A stretch of DNA of 64,000 nucleotides from Bufo bufo (Eukaryota > Chordata > Amphibia > Anura > Bufonidae), in contig NC_053390.1 in NCBI RefSeq assembly GCF_905171765.1, forward strand, positions 216,083,927 through 216,147,926. The letters are read 5' to 3'. The position numbers and the translations under genes are program-made. A model generated the notes under the pieces. That model saw nothing but the letters and a program-made list of their open reading frames with translations, did not search any database and had not been told where the DNA came from. Position 1 is the stretch's first letter. Each line of letters opens with the position of its first letter. Positions 10,985 through 22,017 of the stretch are shown piece by piece.

Positions 10985-11513
10985 ATTGTGCGGTTTTCAA
11001 TTTTTTGTTCTATCCTGAGGATGGGTCATCAGGTTTAAAGACTTGGACAATATAGGGTCCACTGCAAGGTTTCAGTTTGTGGCAACTTTTATGCTCCCGT
11101 TTACATCTATAGCTTGAAAACAGAACTAAAGCTTTTCACATCTGAGAGCTTGCTACAACAGTAGTCTAGGTAATGCTTTGTCAGCTTAATTGCTTAGGCT
11201 CTAAGACAACACATCTTTATTACTGATACATGGAAGAAATTATTACATTTGTGGCACTAATGTGTTTTGCTGTGTCTGGATACAACTCAAACAAAACCAC
11301 AGCTGTGAGAAGCTTTAGGTTAGGTTTTCAACCTCTGCAAACAAGAATGTTTACATTCACTGACAGCAAACAGAGATCTTGAATGTTGTGAGGAACTGAA
11401 ACAAAACATATATTAGAAATCTGTAAAACATAAGTACATAGTCAGTCAAGTTTAACCAAGGGAAGGGAGAGAATAGTTATGAAAGTAAGAAGAATACATT
11501 TTAGGCCTCTTTC

Positions 11514-12240
11514 ACACTTGCGTTGTTGGGATCCGGCGTGCACTTCCATTGCCGGAGGTGCCCGCCGGATCCGGAAAAACGCAAGTGTACTGAAAGCATT
11601 TGAAGACGGAGCCGTCTTCAAAATGCTTTCAGTGTTACTATGGCACCCAGGACGCTATTAAAGTCCTGGTTGCCACAGTAGGAGCGGGGAGCGGTATACT
11701 TACAGTCCGTGCGGCTCCCAGGGCGCTCCAGAATGACGTCAGAGCGCCCCATGCGCATGGATGACGTGATCCATGTGATCACGTGATCCATGCGCTTGGG
11801 GCGCCCTGACGTCACTGTGGAGCGCCCCGGGAGCCGCACGGACGGTAAGTATGCTGCTCCCCCGCTCCCCTTTACCATGGCTGCCAGGACTTTAGCGTCC
11901 CGGCAGCCATGGTAACCACTCTGAAAAAGCTAAATGTCGGGTCCGGCAATGCGCCGAAACGACGTTTAGCTTAAGGCCGGATCCGGATCAATGCCTTTCA
12001 ATTCCGGCCTTGCGGCAAGTCTTCAGGATTTTTGGCCGGAGCAAAAAGCGCAGCATGCTGCGGTATTTTCTCCGGCCAAAAAACGTTCCGTTCCGGAACT
12101 GAAGACATCCTGATGCATCCTGAACGGATTTCTCTCCATTCAGAATGCATTAGGATAAAACTGCTTTGGATTCTTCCGGCATAGAGCCCCGACGACTGAA
12201 CTCTATGCCGGAAGAAAAGAACGCAGGTGTGAAAGAGCCC
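11514..12240. mobile_element. PIF/Harbinger-type foldback MITE (GGCCTCTTTCACAC ends)
   Basis: The ends GGCCTCTTTCACACTTGCG and CGCAGGTGTGAAAGAGCCC are flanked by TTA (11511-11513 and 12241-12243). The interior carries mirrored blocks such as GACGTCA and GGATCCGG. There is no coding capacity. Confidence 0.8.
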
Positions 12241-12612
12241 TTAGAACTTTTTCTGAATCAGAAAGTAATTTTGTAAAAATTACAATAAAAAATTCCTGCC
12301 CCCTGTACTCATTGTGTTCAAGATACCATTAGGGGTTCACATAAGAAACTTTATGATTAACAAATCATTCCACTGCATCCTCCTATTAACCCAGAGAAAA
12401 GCAAAAAAAAAACATCCACCCTGCCCTAAAATGTAGAAAATACCTTCCTAACCTCACATGGCGATCACACTCTTGGTCAATATAACATTAAGCTTTATTT
12501 GCCATTCTTTGCAACCTTGTGACTAAGGCAAATAATTAGACACCTCGAAATGGCCACTTGCAACATTTGCGCACAGTGAAACATTGGGGTTGCAGTAAGC
12601 TTGTGTCACCAT

Positions 12613-13412
12613 TAAGGCTGATACAATACCAAAATTTGGATTAGATTTCGATACCAAAGTATTGTGATACTCGATTCTATGCAGAAAAAAAAACGAAACA
12701 CAAAAAAAAGCTGTGTACATTTTGCATTTTTTGAAAAGTCCGGACTATAATAGAACAGTGCTATCCTATTTTTGGGGGGGACAAGGTGACTAAAAAATGG
12801 CGAATCGCATTTTTAATTTGTTTTCTGTCACGGCATTCACCGCATAGGAGATATTTTAAAATATTTTAATAGTTCTGACTTTTTCGGACGTGGCATTATG
12901 TAATATATTTTTTTTATTGTGTTTTATTTTTATATGTAAAATTGGGAAAGGGGGCAATTTAACTTTTTATATTTTGGTGGGGATTATTTTTTTTTTTTTT
13001 TTACTTTAGCCCCCTTATGGGGCCAGAATCCTTGTCCTATTCACCTTACTAGAGCTCTATTAGGGTGAATAGTATTTTACACTGTCCCTGCTGCCCTGTG
13101 CACACAGTAGCAGGGAGCTTACCATGGCAGCCAAGGCTTCAGCAGGTTCCTGGCTGCCATTGTAATCGATCGGAGACCAGTGATTTCACTGCTGGGGCTC
13201 CGATCGGAAGCTGCCACCAACTGAGGAAGGGAGGGACTGCCTTCTTCTCCACTATGATGATGAGGAAAAAATGGTGTGTGCTGAGAGCAGAGCGTCCCAT
13301 GTTCCCTAACAGCGCAGCCTAGTATCAGAAAATAGCAAATCCCGGTATCGTATCGATCTGGGTACAACAGTATCGATTGGGTATTGAAAATTAGATACCC
13401 GATGCAACCCTA
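12613..13412. mobile_element. hAT-type MITE with 8-bp duplication
   Basis: It is flanked by GTCACCAT (12605-12612) and GTCACCAC (13413-13420), seven of eight matching. The termini are TAAGGCTGATACAATACC and, inverted, TAGGGTTGCATCGGGTATC. They are followed by mirrored GATACC/GGTATCG motifs. There is no coding capacity. Confidence 0.75.
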
Positions 13413-13700
13413 GTCACCACAGAGCCCTAGCCTTCTAATTAATTTCGATTGAATCCAGCCTTAAGACAAAACTGCATTAAAAAGCAGATAAGGCCGGGTT
13501 TCCATGCAGCAACTGGTCTCTCAGCAAGTTCAAGTGAAGCACACAAAAAAACATGTACATCACTTGTTCTTTTGCACAAACCACAGTAATACGTGCTAAA
13601 CTGGTGTGATTCTGACACTCAGTTCTTGGCTGTGCCACACTACCATCCTGCATCTGCTATGTGGAAATCCAGCCTCATGAATCTGTCTCCAGTTCCATAC

Positions 13701-13835
13701 TTTTGCTACTGTCCGTGTGACACCCACCATCTGTCCTACTGCTGTCCTCGGTAGCTGCACTCCGGAACTATGCTGGACGGATCCATCATTCCTATGGCAC
13801 ACAACTTCAGTATTGGATTCTTCCGAAGCTTCGCT
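13701..13835 (-). CDS. GIN-family domesticated integrase, exon 6
   Basis: A 135-bp exon with a polypyrimidine tract and GATCAG acceptor, and donor AAAA/GTATGG. It encodes 45 residues starting SEASEESNTEVV and ending GVTRTVAK. It is phase 0 at both ends, fitting exons 5 and 7. No domain is recognisable; this is a linker after the integrase core. An alternative acceptor two bases further in would break the frame. The exon is the least certain of the set because its protein sequence is not distinctive. Confidence 0.6.
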
Positions 13836-14299
13836 CTGATCATCAATAGCAAAAAAAAAAAAAAACAACATTTAGGGGAAGCTTTATTTTTCCAACTGTT
13901 TGCAATCTCATCTTACACATGTGTAAAGATCCTCAGCATAATCTATAGCATGCCCTCATATTCTACAGCATGCCCTCCAACTCAAAGATTTATTTCCGGA
14001 GAATGGTGTTTAGTGAGCCTCCCTTCATATCCATTGTACTGTACTTTGGAGGTGGCCTTGGCATGGAAGGGTGCCTCCTTGGGCCTGTTATACAGAATCT
14101 GCAACAAGTTGCCATCAATATTTTATCGGTGAGCAGCACCAGGCACATTGACCAATGTATAGATGGCTCTGTGCCTGAGTAAACCATAAAGGGGACATTA
14201 CCACTTCATTTAGAACCCCACTTTAGTATTAAAGCCTATGAAGGTCAGTTCATTGCCTTTTCTTGTGAGGCATTTATGTTATTACTGTATTCACTTTGC

Positions 14300-14790
14300 T
14301 TAAAGAGGACCTTTCACCTGTATAAACTATGTGAACCGAGTATGCTGCCATATAGAGCGGCACCCGGGGATCTCACTGCACTTACTATTATCCCCGGGCG
14401 CCGCTCCGTTCTCCCGTTATAGGCTCCGGTACCTTTGCTTTTTAAGTTATAGTAGGCGGGTCTTCCCTTGTCCTGTGGGCGTCTCCTTCTCCTAGGCTGC
14501 AGCGCTGGCCAATCGCAGCGCACAGCTCACAGCCTGGGAGAAAAAAACCTCCCAGGCTGTGAGCTGTGCGCTGCGATTGGCCAGCGCTGCAGCCTAGGAG
14601 AAGGAGATGCCCACAGGACAAGGGAAGACCCGCCTACTATAACTTAAAAAGCAAAAGGTACCGGAGCCTATAACGGGAGAACGGAGCGGCGCCCGGGCAT
14701 AATAGTAAGTGCAGTGAGATCCCCGGGCGCCGCTCTATATGGCAGCATACTCAGTTCACATAGTTTATACAGGTGAAAGGTCCTCTTTAA
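14300..14790. mobile_element. TTAA-flanked foldback element with near-perfect 230-bp arms
   Basis: TTAA lies at 14300-14303 and 14787-14790, with ends AGAGGACCTTTCACCTGTA and inverse. The two arms match almost base for base over about 230 bp around a short AAAAAAACC loop. A sister element is at 51254-51709. Non-coding, piggyBac type by target site. Confidence 0.85.
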
Positions 14791-14868
14791 CATGCAGTTT
14801 TGTATTTGGATTTTGGGTACTATCAAAAAGATATCCCATGTCTTCTCACTGATCTGATAGATAGAATT

Positions 14869-15164
14869 TTAAAGGGTCACTAACTTTTCAAAAACCTTTT
14901 GAAAGGTATTAGAGACATATGAAAAGTTTAGATTAGTGGGTGTCTGAGCGCTAAGATACCCGCTGATCTCTAGAAAAGGGGGGAAGAAGTGCGCGCATAT
15001 CGCACTGTCTCTTCTTGCTGCAGAGGATGGAATCGAGTTGGGCCAAAAGACTTCTATAGAGCTCATCTCGTGCAGCTCTTGCTTCTCCCTCTTTGTATAT
15101 AGAGATCGTGGGGGTCTCAGCGCTCAGACCCCCACAGAACTAACCTTTTGATATGTGTCTTTAA
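14869..15164. mobile_element. TTAA-flanked MITE
   Basis: TTAA lies at 14869-14872 and 15161-15164. The arms are AGGGTCACTAACTTTTCAAAA against TTTTGATATGTGTCT, with a mirrored GGTCTGAGCGC block. Non-coding. Confidence 0.65.
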
Positions 15165-15337
15165 GCATGTATTGGTTGTTGTTACTAGTGTATGTTCATA
15201 TCTACCTTGTCTGTAGTCACTGTGATTACAACTAATATATAATGATTATACCTATACTGTATGCTGTAAACCAGTACACTGCTTATCTGGTAAAAATAAA
15301 AGTAGTATAACAAATATGACCAAAGTGAGGTACCTAC

Positions 15338-15598
15338 CGTACTAGAAATTTGGACATTCCGGCTAAACATAAGAAAAAATGGTGTACATTTGGTTACAGG
15401 ATTAACCAGTGTCCGGAACTGAAATAAAATGGGATCCAAGTGCTCATCCCAGTTATCCTGGTTGTCATTCACTACCGTCCTTATAGAAGATTCCAGCAAC
15501 TCAAATGTCCGATCATCCAGTCCTGTGTGGTCCAATCCTGTGTCTGCTGCAGTCAGAGTTTGAGAAATATTCCACCTTTCACAAAGCAGCCTACTAAC
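15338..15598 (-). CDS. GIN-family domesticated integrase, exon 5 (end of integrase core)
   Basis: The exon lies between a CCTTCTAG acceptor and an ACG/GTAGGT donor. Its 261 bp encode 87 residues, phase 0 at both ends. LLCERWNISQT corresponds to the helix after the second catalytic residue of retroviral-type integrases. GLDDRTFELLESSIRT corresponds to the block around the catalytic glutamate (usual pattern G-x-x-E-R). NWDEHLDPILFQFRT and TKCTPFFLMFSRN match the conserved end of the core. The glutamate position reads D in GLDDR. The frame is open across the whole exon, arguing for a maintained protein rather than a decayed retroelement. Confidence 0.85.
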
Positions 15599-15669
15599 CT
15601 AGAAGGAGAAGAAAAGATGTCTATCGTGAGGACGTTATGTACCCATCACAAAAGCAGATATTTGCTTGG

Positions 15670-15790
15670 TTAAAGAGGGCCTGGCAGCTTTTCTGACATG
15701 TCTGTTGTAGTAAATACATGCATCTACCATGAAATAATAATTCTGGAGCATCTTTTGGCAAAACTCTGCATGCTGCCACCACTTTGCTAT
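15670..15790. mobile_element. Left half of a TTAA MITE
   Basis: TTAAAGAGGGCCTGGCAGC at 15670 and TTCTGGAGCATCTTTTG nearby match the left half of the element at 27677-28123. The right half is missing. Confidence 0.55.
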
Positions 15791-15904
15791 TGACATTAAT
15801 ATGCACACTGTGCAAATAGCAAATATATACTATTTAAAATAAATCCAGCATTAGCGCATTTTGAAAAAAACGATCACATGCATTGTTGTCTTCTTCATGC
15901 AGTA

Positions 15905-16548
15905 CAAGTGCATCTCAAAATAAATTAGAATATCATCGAAAAGTTAAAGGGGTTTTCCGAGATTTTAATACTGATGACCTATCCTATGTGATCGTGGGGA
16001 TCCAACACCTGGGACCTCCGCCGATCAGCTGTTTGAGAAGGCACCGCCACTCCTGTGAGTGCCACGGCCTTCTTGCAGCTTTTCCACGTTCATCAATCAC
16101 GTGGCCTATGAGCAGCAAAGCCCCAGAAGTGAATGGGGCTGAGCGCAATACCAAGTACAGCCGCTATACAATGTACGGTGCTGTGCTTGGTAAGCACGTG
16201 GAGGACTGAGGTGCTCACAGGAGCGCAGGTGCGTTCTCAAAACAGCTGATCGGCGGGGGTCCCGGGTGTTTGACCCCCACCGATCAGATACCGATGACCT
16301 ATTCATAGAGTGTGACACAATGAATCTACAATATTGAACTCTTATCACAATATTTTATTTTTCTGAGATACAGATTTTTGAGGTTTCATTAGCCGTAAGC
16401 CATAATCATCAACATTAAAAGAAACAAATGCATGAAATAGATCACTCTGTGTGTAATAAATCTATAGAAAATATGAATTTCACTTTCTGAATTAAATTAC
16501 TGAAATAAATTAACTTTTTGATGATATTCTAATTTGAGATGCTATGTA
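15905..16548. mobile_element. Tc1/mariner-type MITE (GTGCATCTCAAA ends) with nested TTAA element
   Basis: The ends TGCATCTCAAAATAAATTAG and, inverted, TAGCATCTCAAATTAGAATA share AGAATATCATC-AAAAGTTAA. It is split by a second repeat at 15945-16314 that starts TTAAAGGGGTTTTCCGAG and contains mirrored GATGACCTATCC/CCGATCAG blocks. It abuts the Tc1 element that starts at 16555. Confidence 0.65.
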
Positions 16549-16910
16549 TGTATGTACAGGTCCATAAATATTGGGACATTGATACAACTGTAACATTTTT
16601 GGCTCTATACACCACCACAATGGATTAGAAATGAAACGAACAAGATGTGCTTTAACTGCAGACTGTCAGCTTTAATATGAGGGTATTTACATCCAAATCA
16701 TGTGAACGGTGTAGGAATTACAACAGTTTGCATATGTGCCTCCCACTTGTTAAGGAACCAAAAGTAATGGGACAACTGGCTTCTCAGCTGTTCCATGGCT
16801 AGGTGTGTGTTATTCACTCATTATCCCAATTACAATGAGCAGATAAAAGGTCCAGAGTTAATTTCAAGTGTGCTATTTGCATTTGGAATCTGTTGCTGTC
16901 AACTCTCAAG

Positions 16911-18286
16911 ATGAGATCCAAAGAGCTGTCACTATCAGTGAAGCAACAATGTAGAAAACCTCAGGGATTGGCAGCACTACTTATCCCACATACTTGGGTA
17001 CAGACCAGTAAACGGCTTCAAGCCGAATGGTGCACGCAGATAGGGATCCTGGCTGGGGGTCCCGACTCTTCCAGAAACTTCAATAATCCGCAGCACTTGC
17101 CAGTAGTCGGTGAAAATGGTGATTTATTCACTCAGACAGCTAGATTACAGCGACGTTTCGACCAACCAAGGTCGAAACGTCGCTGTAATCTAGCTGTCTG
17201 AGTAAATAAATCACCATTATTCACCAACTACGAGCGAGTGCTGCGGATTATTGAAGTTTCTATCAGTGAAGCAAGCCATCATTAGGCTGAAAAAAACAAA
17301 ACAAACCCATCAGAGAGATAGCAAAAACATTAGGCGTGGCCAAAACAACTGTTTGGAACATCCTTAAAAAGAAGGAACGCACCGTTGAGCTCAGCAACAC
17401 CAAAAGACCCAGAAGATCACTTCCTTACTTACCACGGAAAACAACTGTGGTGGATGACCGAAGAATTCTTTCCCTGGTGAAGAAAACACCCTTCACAACA
17501 GTTGGCCAGATCAAGAACACTCTCCAGGAGGTAGGTGTATGTGTGTCAAAGTCAACAATCAAGAGAAGACTTCACCAGAGTGAATACAGAGGGTTCCACA
17601 AGATGTAAATCATTGTGAGCCTCAAAAACAGGAAGGCCAGATTAGAGTTTGCCAAACGACATCTAAAAAAGCCTTCACAGTTCTGGAACAATATCCTATG
17701 GACAGATGAGACCAAGATCAACTTGTACCAGAGTGATGGGAAGAGAAGAGTATGGAGAAGGAAAGGAACTGCTCATGATCCTAAGCATACCACCTCATCA
17801 GTGAAGCATGGTGGTGGTAGTGTCATGGCGTGGGCATGTATGGCTGCCAATGGAACTGGTTCTCTTGTATTTATTGATGATGTGACTGCTGACAAAAGCA
17901 GCAGGATGAATTCTGAAGTGTTTCGGGTAATATTATCTACTCATATTCAGCCAAATGCTTCAGAACTCATTGGACGGCGCTTCACAGTGCAGATGGACAA
18001 TGACCCAAAGGATACTGCAAAAGCAACCAAAGAGTTTTTTAAGGGAAACAAGTGGAATGTTATGCAATGGCCAAGTCAATCACCTGACCTGAATCCGATT
18101 GAGCATGCATTTCACTTGCTGAAGACAAAACTGAAGGGAAAATGCCCCAAGAACAAGTAGGAACTGAAGACAGTTGCAGTAGAGGCCTGGCAGAGCATCA
18201 CCAGGGATGAAACCCAGCGTCTGGTGATGTCTATGCGTTCCAGACTTCAGGCTGTAATTGACTGCAAAGGATTTGCAACCAAGTAC
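16911..18286 (+). pseudogene. Tc1 transposase pseudogene (DD34E)
   Basis: It starts MRSKELSLSVKQ and is interrupted by a retro-insertion at 16947-17259. A one-base frame change near 17295 precedes the frame that runs to 18160. Helix-turn-helix domains are in AKTTVWNILKKKE and KSTIKRRLHQS. Catalytic blocks are WTDETKINLY, VQMDNDPKDTAK and [15 protein letters not shown], with 34 residues between the second D and the E. In-frame stops occur at 17606-17608 and 18158-18160. The usual PKHTA is PKDTA. It ends at IDCKGFATKY where the nested element begins. It is not functional. Confidence 0.9.
16947..17259. mobile_element. Palindromic retro-insertion with 15-bp target duplication
   Basis: It is flanked by the exact 15-bp duplication CTATCAGTGAAGCAA (16932-16946 and 17260-17274). 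The right two thirds are about 90-bp inverted arms meeting at the hairpin GACC-AACCAA-GGTC. The arms carry GGTCGAAACGTCGCTG, similar to the hammerhead 3' half, but a CTGANGA block is absent. Long duplications point to target-primed retrotransposition rather than a DNA transposon. Confidence 0.75.
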
Positions 18287-19066
18287 CGTATATACTCGAG
18301 TATAAGCCGACCCGAGTATAAGCCGAGGCCCCTAATTTTACCCCAAAAAAAGGGAAAAATTATTGACTCGAGTATAAGACTAGGGTGGGAAATGCAGCTA
18401 TAATGCAGAGTGTATGTGTATATAATGCACACACTCTACATTATATACACACATCTGCAAGAGGGTGACTCAGATTGATGGGAGTCTGACTCTGACTCCC
18501 TGTATTTAATGCAGAGTGTGTGCATTATATACACACACACTCTGCATTAAATACAGGGAGCCATCCACAGATCTCCCCCCTAAACAGTGCCATCCACAGA
18601 TCTCATAATTTTCAAAGGACCCACTGGACCCGGGATAATCAACTTATAATTTAATTCAAATAGTCTAGTTGCCTAGACTAATAAACTCCCGTTTCTGGTC
18701 TGTTAAAACATAACATTTATTTCATTTATTTTATAAAAATATATAATAGCGGGAGAACAAAGAATAGTTTAAAACTATAGGTGCGGTAGGACTCTGGTGG
18801 TTGAGATAAGGGTTGCTTCACCCTTATATGCTACCTCCTAGCATTCGTTCATCCCACGCTTGCTTTGTCAGCAGTGAGCTTACTTTATTTGTCTATTTGA
18901 ACAATGCTGGAGATACACTTAATCCTTCGTCCTAAATCATTGCATTTGCAATCTCTTTTCTCTTAGGTAATTCTCAATCACTAGTGTTGAAGCACGATTG
19001 AGTCTGCAGTTACTCCGTGCTATAACACTCGGTCCCCACCGCTCCTAATCTAAAAACTAACACACG

Positions 19067-19119
19067 AGCTCCCCCAACATGTTTCACCACTAGATGTGGC
19101 TTCTTCAGGGGATGGAGCT
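19067..19119 (-). ncRNA. Candidate hammerhead ribozyme
   Basis: On the minus strand: CTGAAGA (19108-19102), one extra A, hairpin GCCAC-ATCTA-GTGGT, GAAA (19085-19082), then CATGTT giving a two-pair stem III and a GUU cleavage site. Stem I pairs strongly: CCC with GGG, a two-base bulge, then AGCTCC with GGAGCT. The extra nucleotide before stem II departs from the textbook core. Confidence 0.65.
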
Positions 19120-19336
19120 ACTGTCAACAAGAATGCTTTGCTGCTGCACCCTTTTAAACATTAGGGGAGGGTCGTTACTTATTATGTGGCCATTCACTGC
19201 CAAGCTTTCTTATGTGACAGGTTAGTAACCCAATCATAATGTCTTCCTGGTATTTCTTCCGTCATCCGATCACTTCCTTACTTACTCAGTATTCCTACGT
19301 CTGCTTTAACCTCCGATCCGGAAGTAGATGAAGTTA

Positions 19337-19571
19337 TGCGCATGCGCAAGATCTTTAACTTTGTAACTTATCTCTCGCATCGCATTATGCTCCGATCTGG
19401 GAGAGAGAGTGTGCGCATGCGCAAGGTCTTTGAACTTTTCCCGATGGCCTGTATTCTGCGCATGCGCAAGGTCCTTAGTTATCCAGATACTCTCGTCGCA
19501 TTATGTCAGTCTCCAGTGCGCTTGCGCAAGGTCCTTAAACTTCCCCAGTATAATATTTTACGCACATGCGC
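19337..19571 (+). promoter_or_regulatory. Cluster of NRF1-like palindromes
   Basis: Perfect TGCGCATGCGCA occurs at 19337-19348, 19412-19423 and 19457-19468. Two near-matches follow at about 19515 and 19560, each followed by AAGRTCYTT. NRF1 binds this palindrome in vertebrates; activity here is not shown. Confidence 0.5.
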
Positions 19572-19982
19572 AAAGACTTTAACTTCCAAATCCACACACT
19601 AAGGAGGTAGCATATAAGGGTGAAGCAACCCTTATCTCAACCACCAGAGTCCTACCGCACCTATAGTTTTAAACTATTCTTTGTTCTCCCGCTATTATAT
19701 ATTTTTATAAAATAGAAAAAACAAGACAAAGAAATACCAAACAGTGGCCGCACCTCAAAAATACAATTTATTAGAATATATAAAGATTAAAAACATGTAC
19801 ATGGGGCAAACCCCAAGGATGGTACAATAAGAATATATATATATGCATAATGTAATACCACATAGGGAGCCTATGCATAAACGGATAAGCAATATAATCC
19901 CTGAAAAGACTCCCTCAGTCCTATAGTAGTGGCACAAACATAATGATAACACACAGAGCATACAAAACCCATCCAAGAGGAG

Positions 19983-20045
19983 TGCACAGAAAACCTGACG
20001 CGTATCGCTAGTGCCTGGACTAGCTTCCTCAGAGGTCCATGTGCA
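19983..20045 (-). ncRNA. Hammerhead-like motif, core changed
   Basis: Minus strand: CTGAGGA, extra A, hairpin GCTAGT-CCAGGC-ACTAGC, GATA (consensus GAAA), CGCGTC. Stem I pairs ACCT with AGGT and, past an internal loop, TGCACA with TGTGCA. The A-to-T core change should impair cleavage. Confidence 0.55.
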
Positions 20046-21288
20046 TTTGAATGCTAGGGACACATCCTATATAGTGAGTAAGATCAAGTATCAAATTACA
20101 TAAATGGGAATCAGTTGTGGTCATACCTGTTGGAAGCTCATTAGGTCAAAAGGTCAGAGGGGAGCCACAGATGAGTGTCACCTGTATGGGTCCCGGTGCA
20201 TGGTCCGAGCGCACCTGCGACCGCCGGGGAGCCGGCGTGTTGTCATAGCAGGTGCGCATGCGCAAAATGGCTCCCGGAACAGACATCGGCGCCACGGTGC
20301 GTTCCAAACAGCGGAAACGCAGTGGGACGACCGACGTCATATCCGGGAGTCACACCGCAGCTAAGTCCCGGCGAAGCGCAAAGCGCGCATGAGAGCAGGC
20401 GCAACAGGCATTGAATATCTGTTCATGGAGTGCACATGAATGACCATTAGCCAATGCATAATTATTACATATCCCCAAAACAATATACCAATATATATAT
20501 ATACATAGTCATACAATTATGATATAGTGCGGATATAATTTGAGCATCAATTTTATACAGTATGATCATCCAGATGCGTTTACTCATACATGATCATAGA
20601 GGGATTCAGATTTCAAAATGCATAATAGCCATAATAGTTTGCACAATTATTGTACCCCACAAATTGGCAGTTTATATAAATAAATAGATAAATAAATACA
20701 TGTGTATACAATTACAATTAATACGGGTGCAATGTAACCTTTGACATACAAAATTCATATCTGCTATACAATAGTATTAAAAAATATATATATATATATG
20801 TCCTCACATCCGTGATCAAAAAACACACATAACATGATATAATATCCCATAATATAGTCTAAAAAAAGGGGTGTGCAAATCAGTGCTTACTCATGCACGA
20901 GTAATGTATACAAATAAGATATACCATAAGACCATAAAATTCTTGCAATAACACCCGCTTCGCCGGGACTTAGCTGCGGTGTGACTCCCGGATATGACGT
21001 CGGTCGTCCCACTGCGTTTCCACTGTTTGGAACGCACCGTGGCGCCGATGTCTGTTCCGGGAGCCATTTTGCGCATGCGCACCTGCTATGACAACACGCC
21101 GGCTCCCCGGCGGTCGCAGGTGCGCTCGGACCATGCACCGGGACCCATACAGGTGACACTCATCTGTGGCTCCCCTCTGACCTTTTGACCTAATGAGCTT
21201 CCAACAGGTATGACCACAACTGATTCCCATTTATGTAATTTGATACTTGATCTTACTCACTATATAGGATGTGTCCCTAGCATTCAAA

Positions 21289-21351
21289 TGCACATGGACC
21301 TCTGAGGAAGCTAGTCCAGGCACTAGCGATACGCGTCAGGTTTTCTGTGCA
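21289..21351 (+). ncRNA. Hammerhead-like motif, inverted twin of 19983-20045
   Basis: Same 63-nt sequence in the opposite arm of the head-to-head insertion, including the GATA change and the paired stem I. Confidence 0.55.
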
Positions 21352-22017
21352 CTCCTCTTGGATGGGTTTTGTATGCTCTGTGTGTTATCATTATGTTTGT
21401 GCCACTACTATAGGACTGAGGGAGTCTTTTCAGGGATTATATTGCTTATCCGTTTATGCATAGGCTCCCTATGTGGTATTACATTATGCATATATATATT
21501 CTTATTGTACCATCCTTGGGGTTTGCCCCATGTACATGTTTTTAATCTTTATATATTCTAATAAATTGTATTTTTGAGGTGCGGCCACTGTTTGGTATTT
21601 CTTTGTCTTGTTTTTTCTATGTTTGCAACATATACCAGGCCAGCACTCTTGCATTATTATTGGTGTGCCCCCCGTGCCTTAGGATTGTAGATATTTTTAT
21701 AAAATAAATGAATCCACAGATCTCCCCCCTAAACAGTGCCATCCACAGATCCCCCCGAAACAGTGCCATCCACAGATCCCCCCTCCCCTAAACAGTGCCA
21801 TGATGGCACTGTTTAGGGGAGGGGGGATCTGTGGATGGCACTGTAGGGGGATCTGTGGATGGCACTGCCATCCACAGATCCCCCTACAGTGCCATCCACA
21901 GATCCCCCTCCCCGACGCTCACAGAAACATAGAAACATAGAATGTGTCGGCAGATAAGAACCATTTGGCCCATCTAGTCTGCCCAATATATCTGAATCCT
22001 ATGAATAGTCCCTGGCC

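Larger units (their letters stand above)
19715..21690. mobile_element. Hammerhead-bearing head-to-head retro-insertion (inner)
   Basis: It is flanked by an exact 16-bp duplication ATATTTTTATAAAATA (19699-19714 and 21691-21706). The two ends (19716-20380 and 20945-21621) are near-identical inverted copies about 670 bp long. Each carries one hammerhead motif and one TGCGCATGCGCA site. The unique centre (20381-20944) is AT-rich and non-coding. The short ORFs in the arms are mirror images with no known domain. Confidence 0.75.
18605..21711. mobile_element. Hammerhead-bearing palindromic retro-insertion (outer)
   Basis: It is flanked by ATCCACAGATCTC (18592-18604 and 21712-21724), although this also matches the host minisatellite. 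Inverted arms at about 18690-18845 and 19598-19714 share CTATAGGTGCGGTAGGACTC and GGGTGAAGCAACCC. Between them is a hammerhead motif (19067-19119) and a cluster of TGCGCATGCGCA sites. The right arm is interrupted by a second insertion at 19715-21690. No reverse transcriptase is visible; a Penelope-like origin is a reasonable guess. Confidence 0.65.

Noticed and set aside
17336..17608. Separate 90-residue protein
   Set aside because: It is the N-terminal half of the same Tc1 transposase, separated from the rest only by an in-frame stop.
20104..20414. 79-90-residue open frames in the arms of the inner retro-insertion
   Set aside because: They are mirror copies in GC-rich inverted arms and match no recognisable domain; palindromes double any chance frame.
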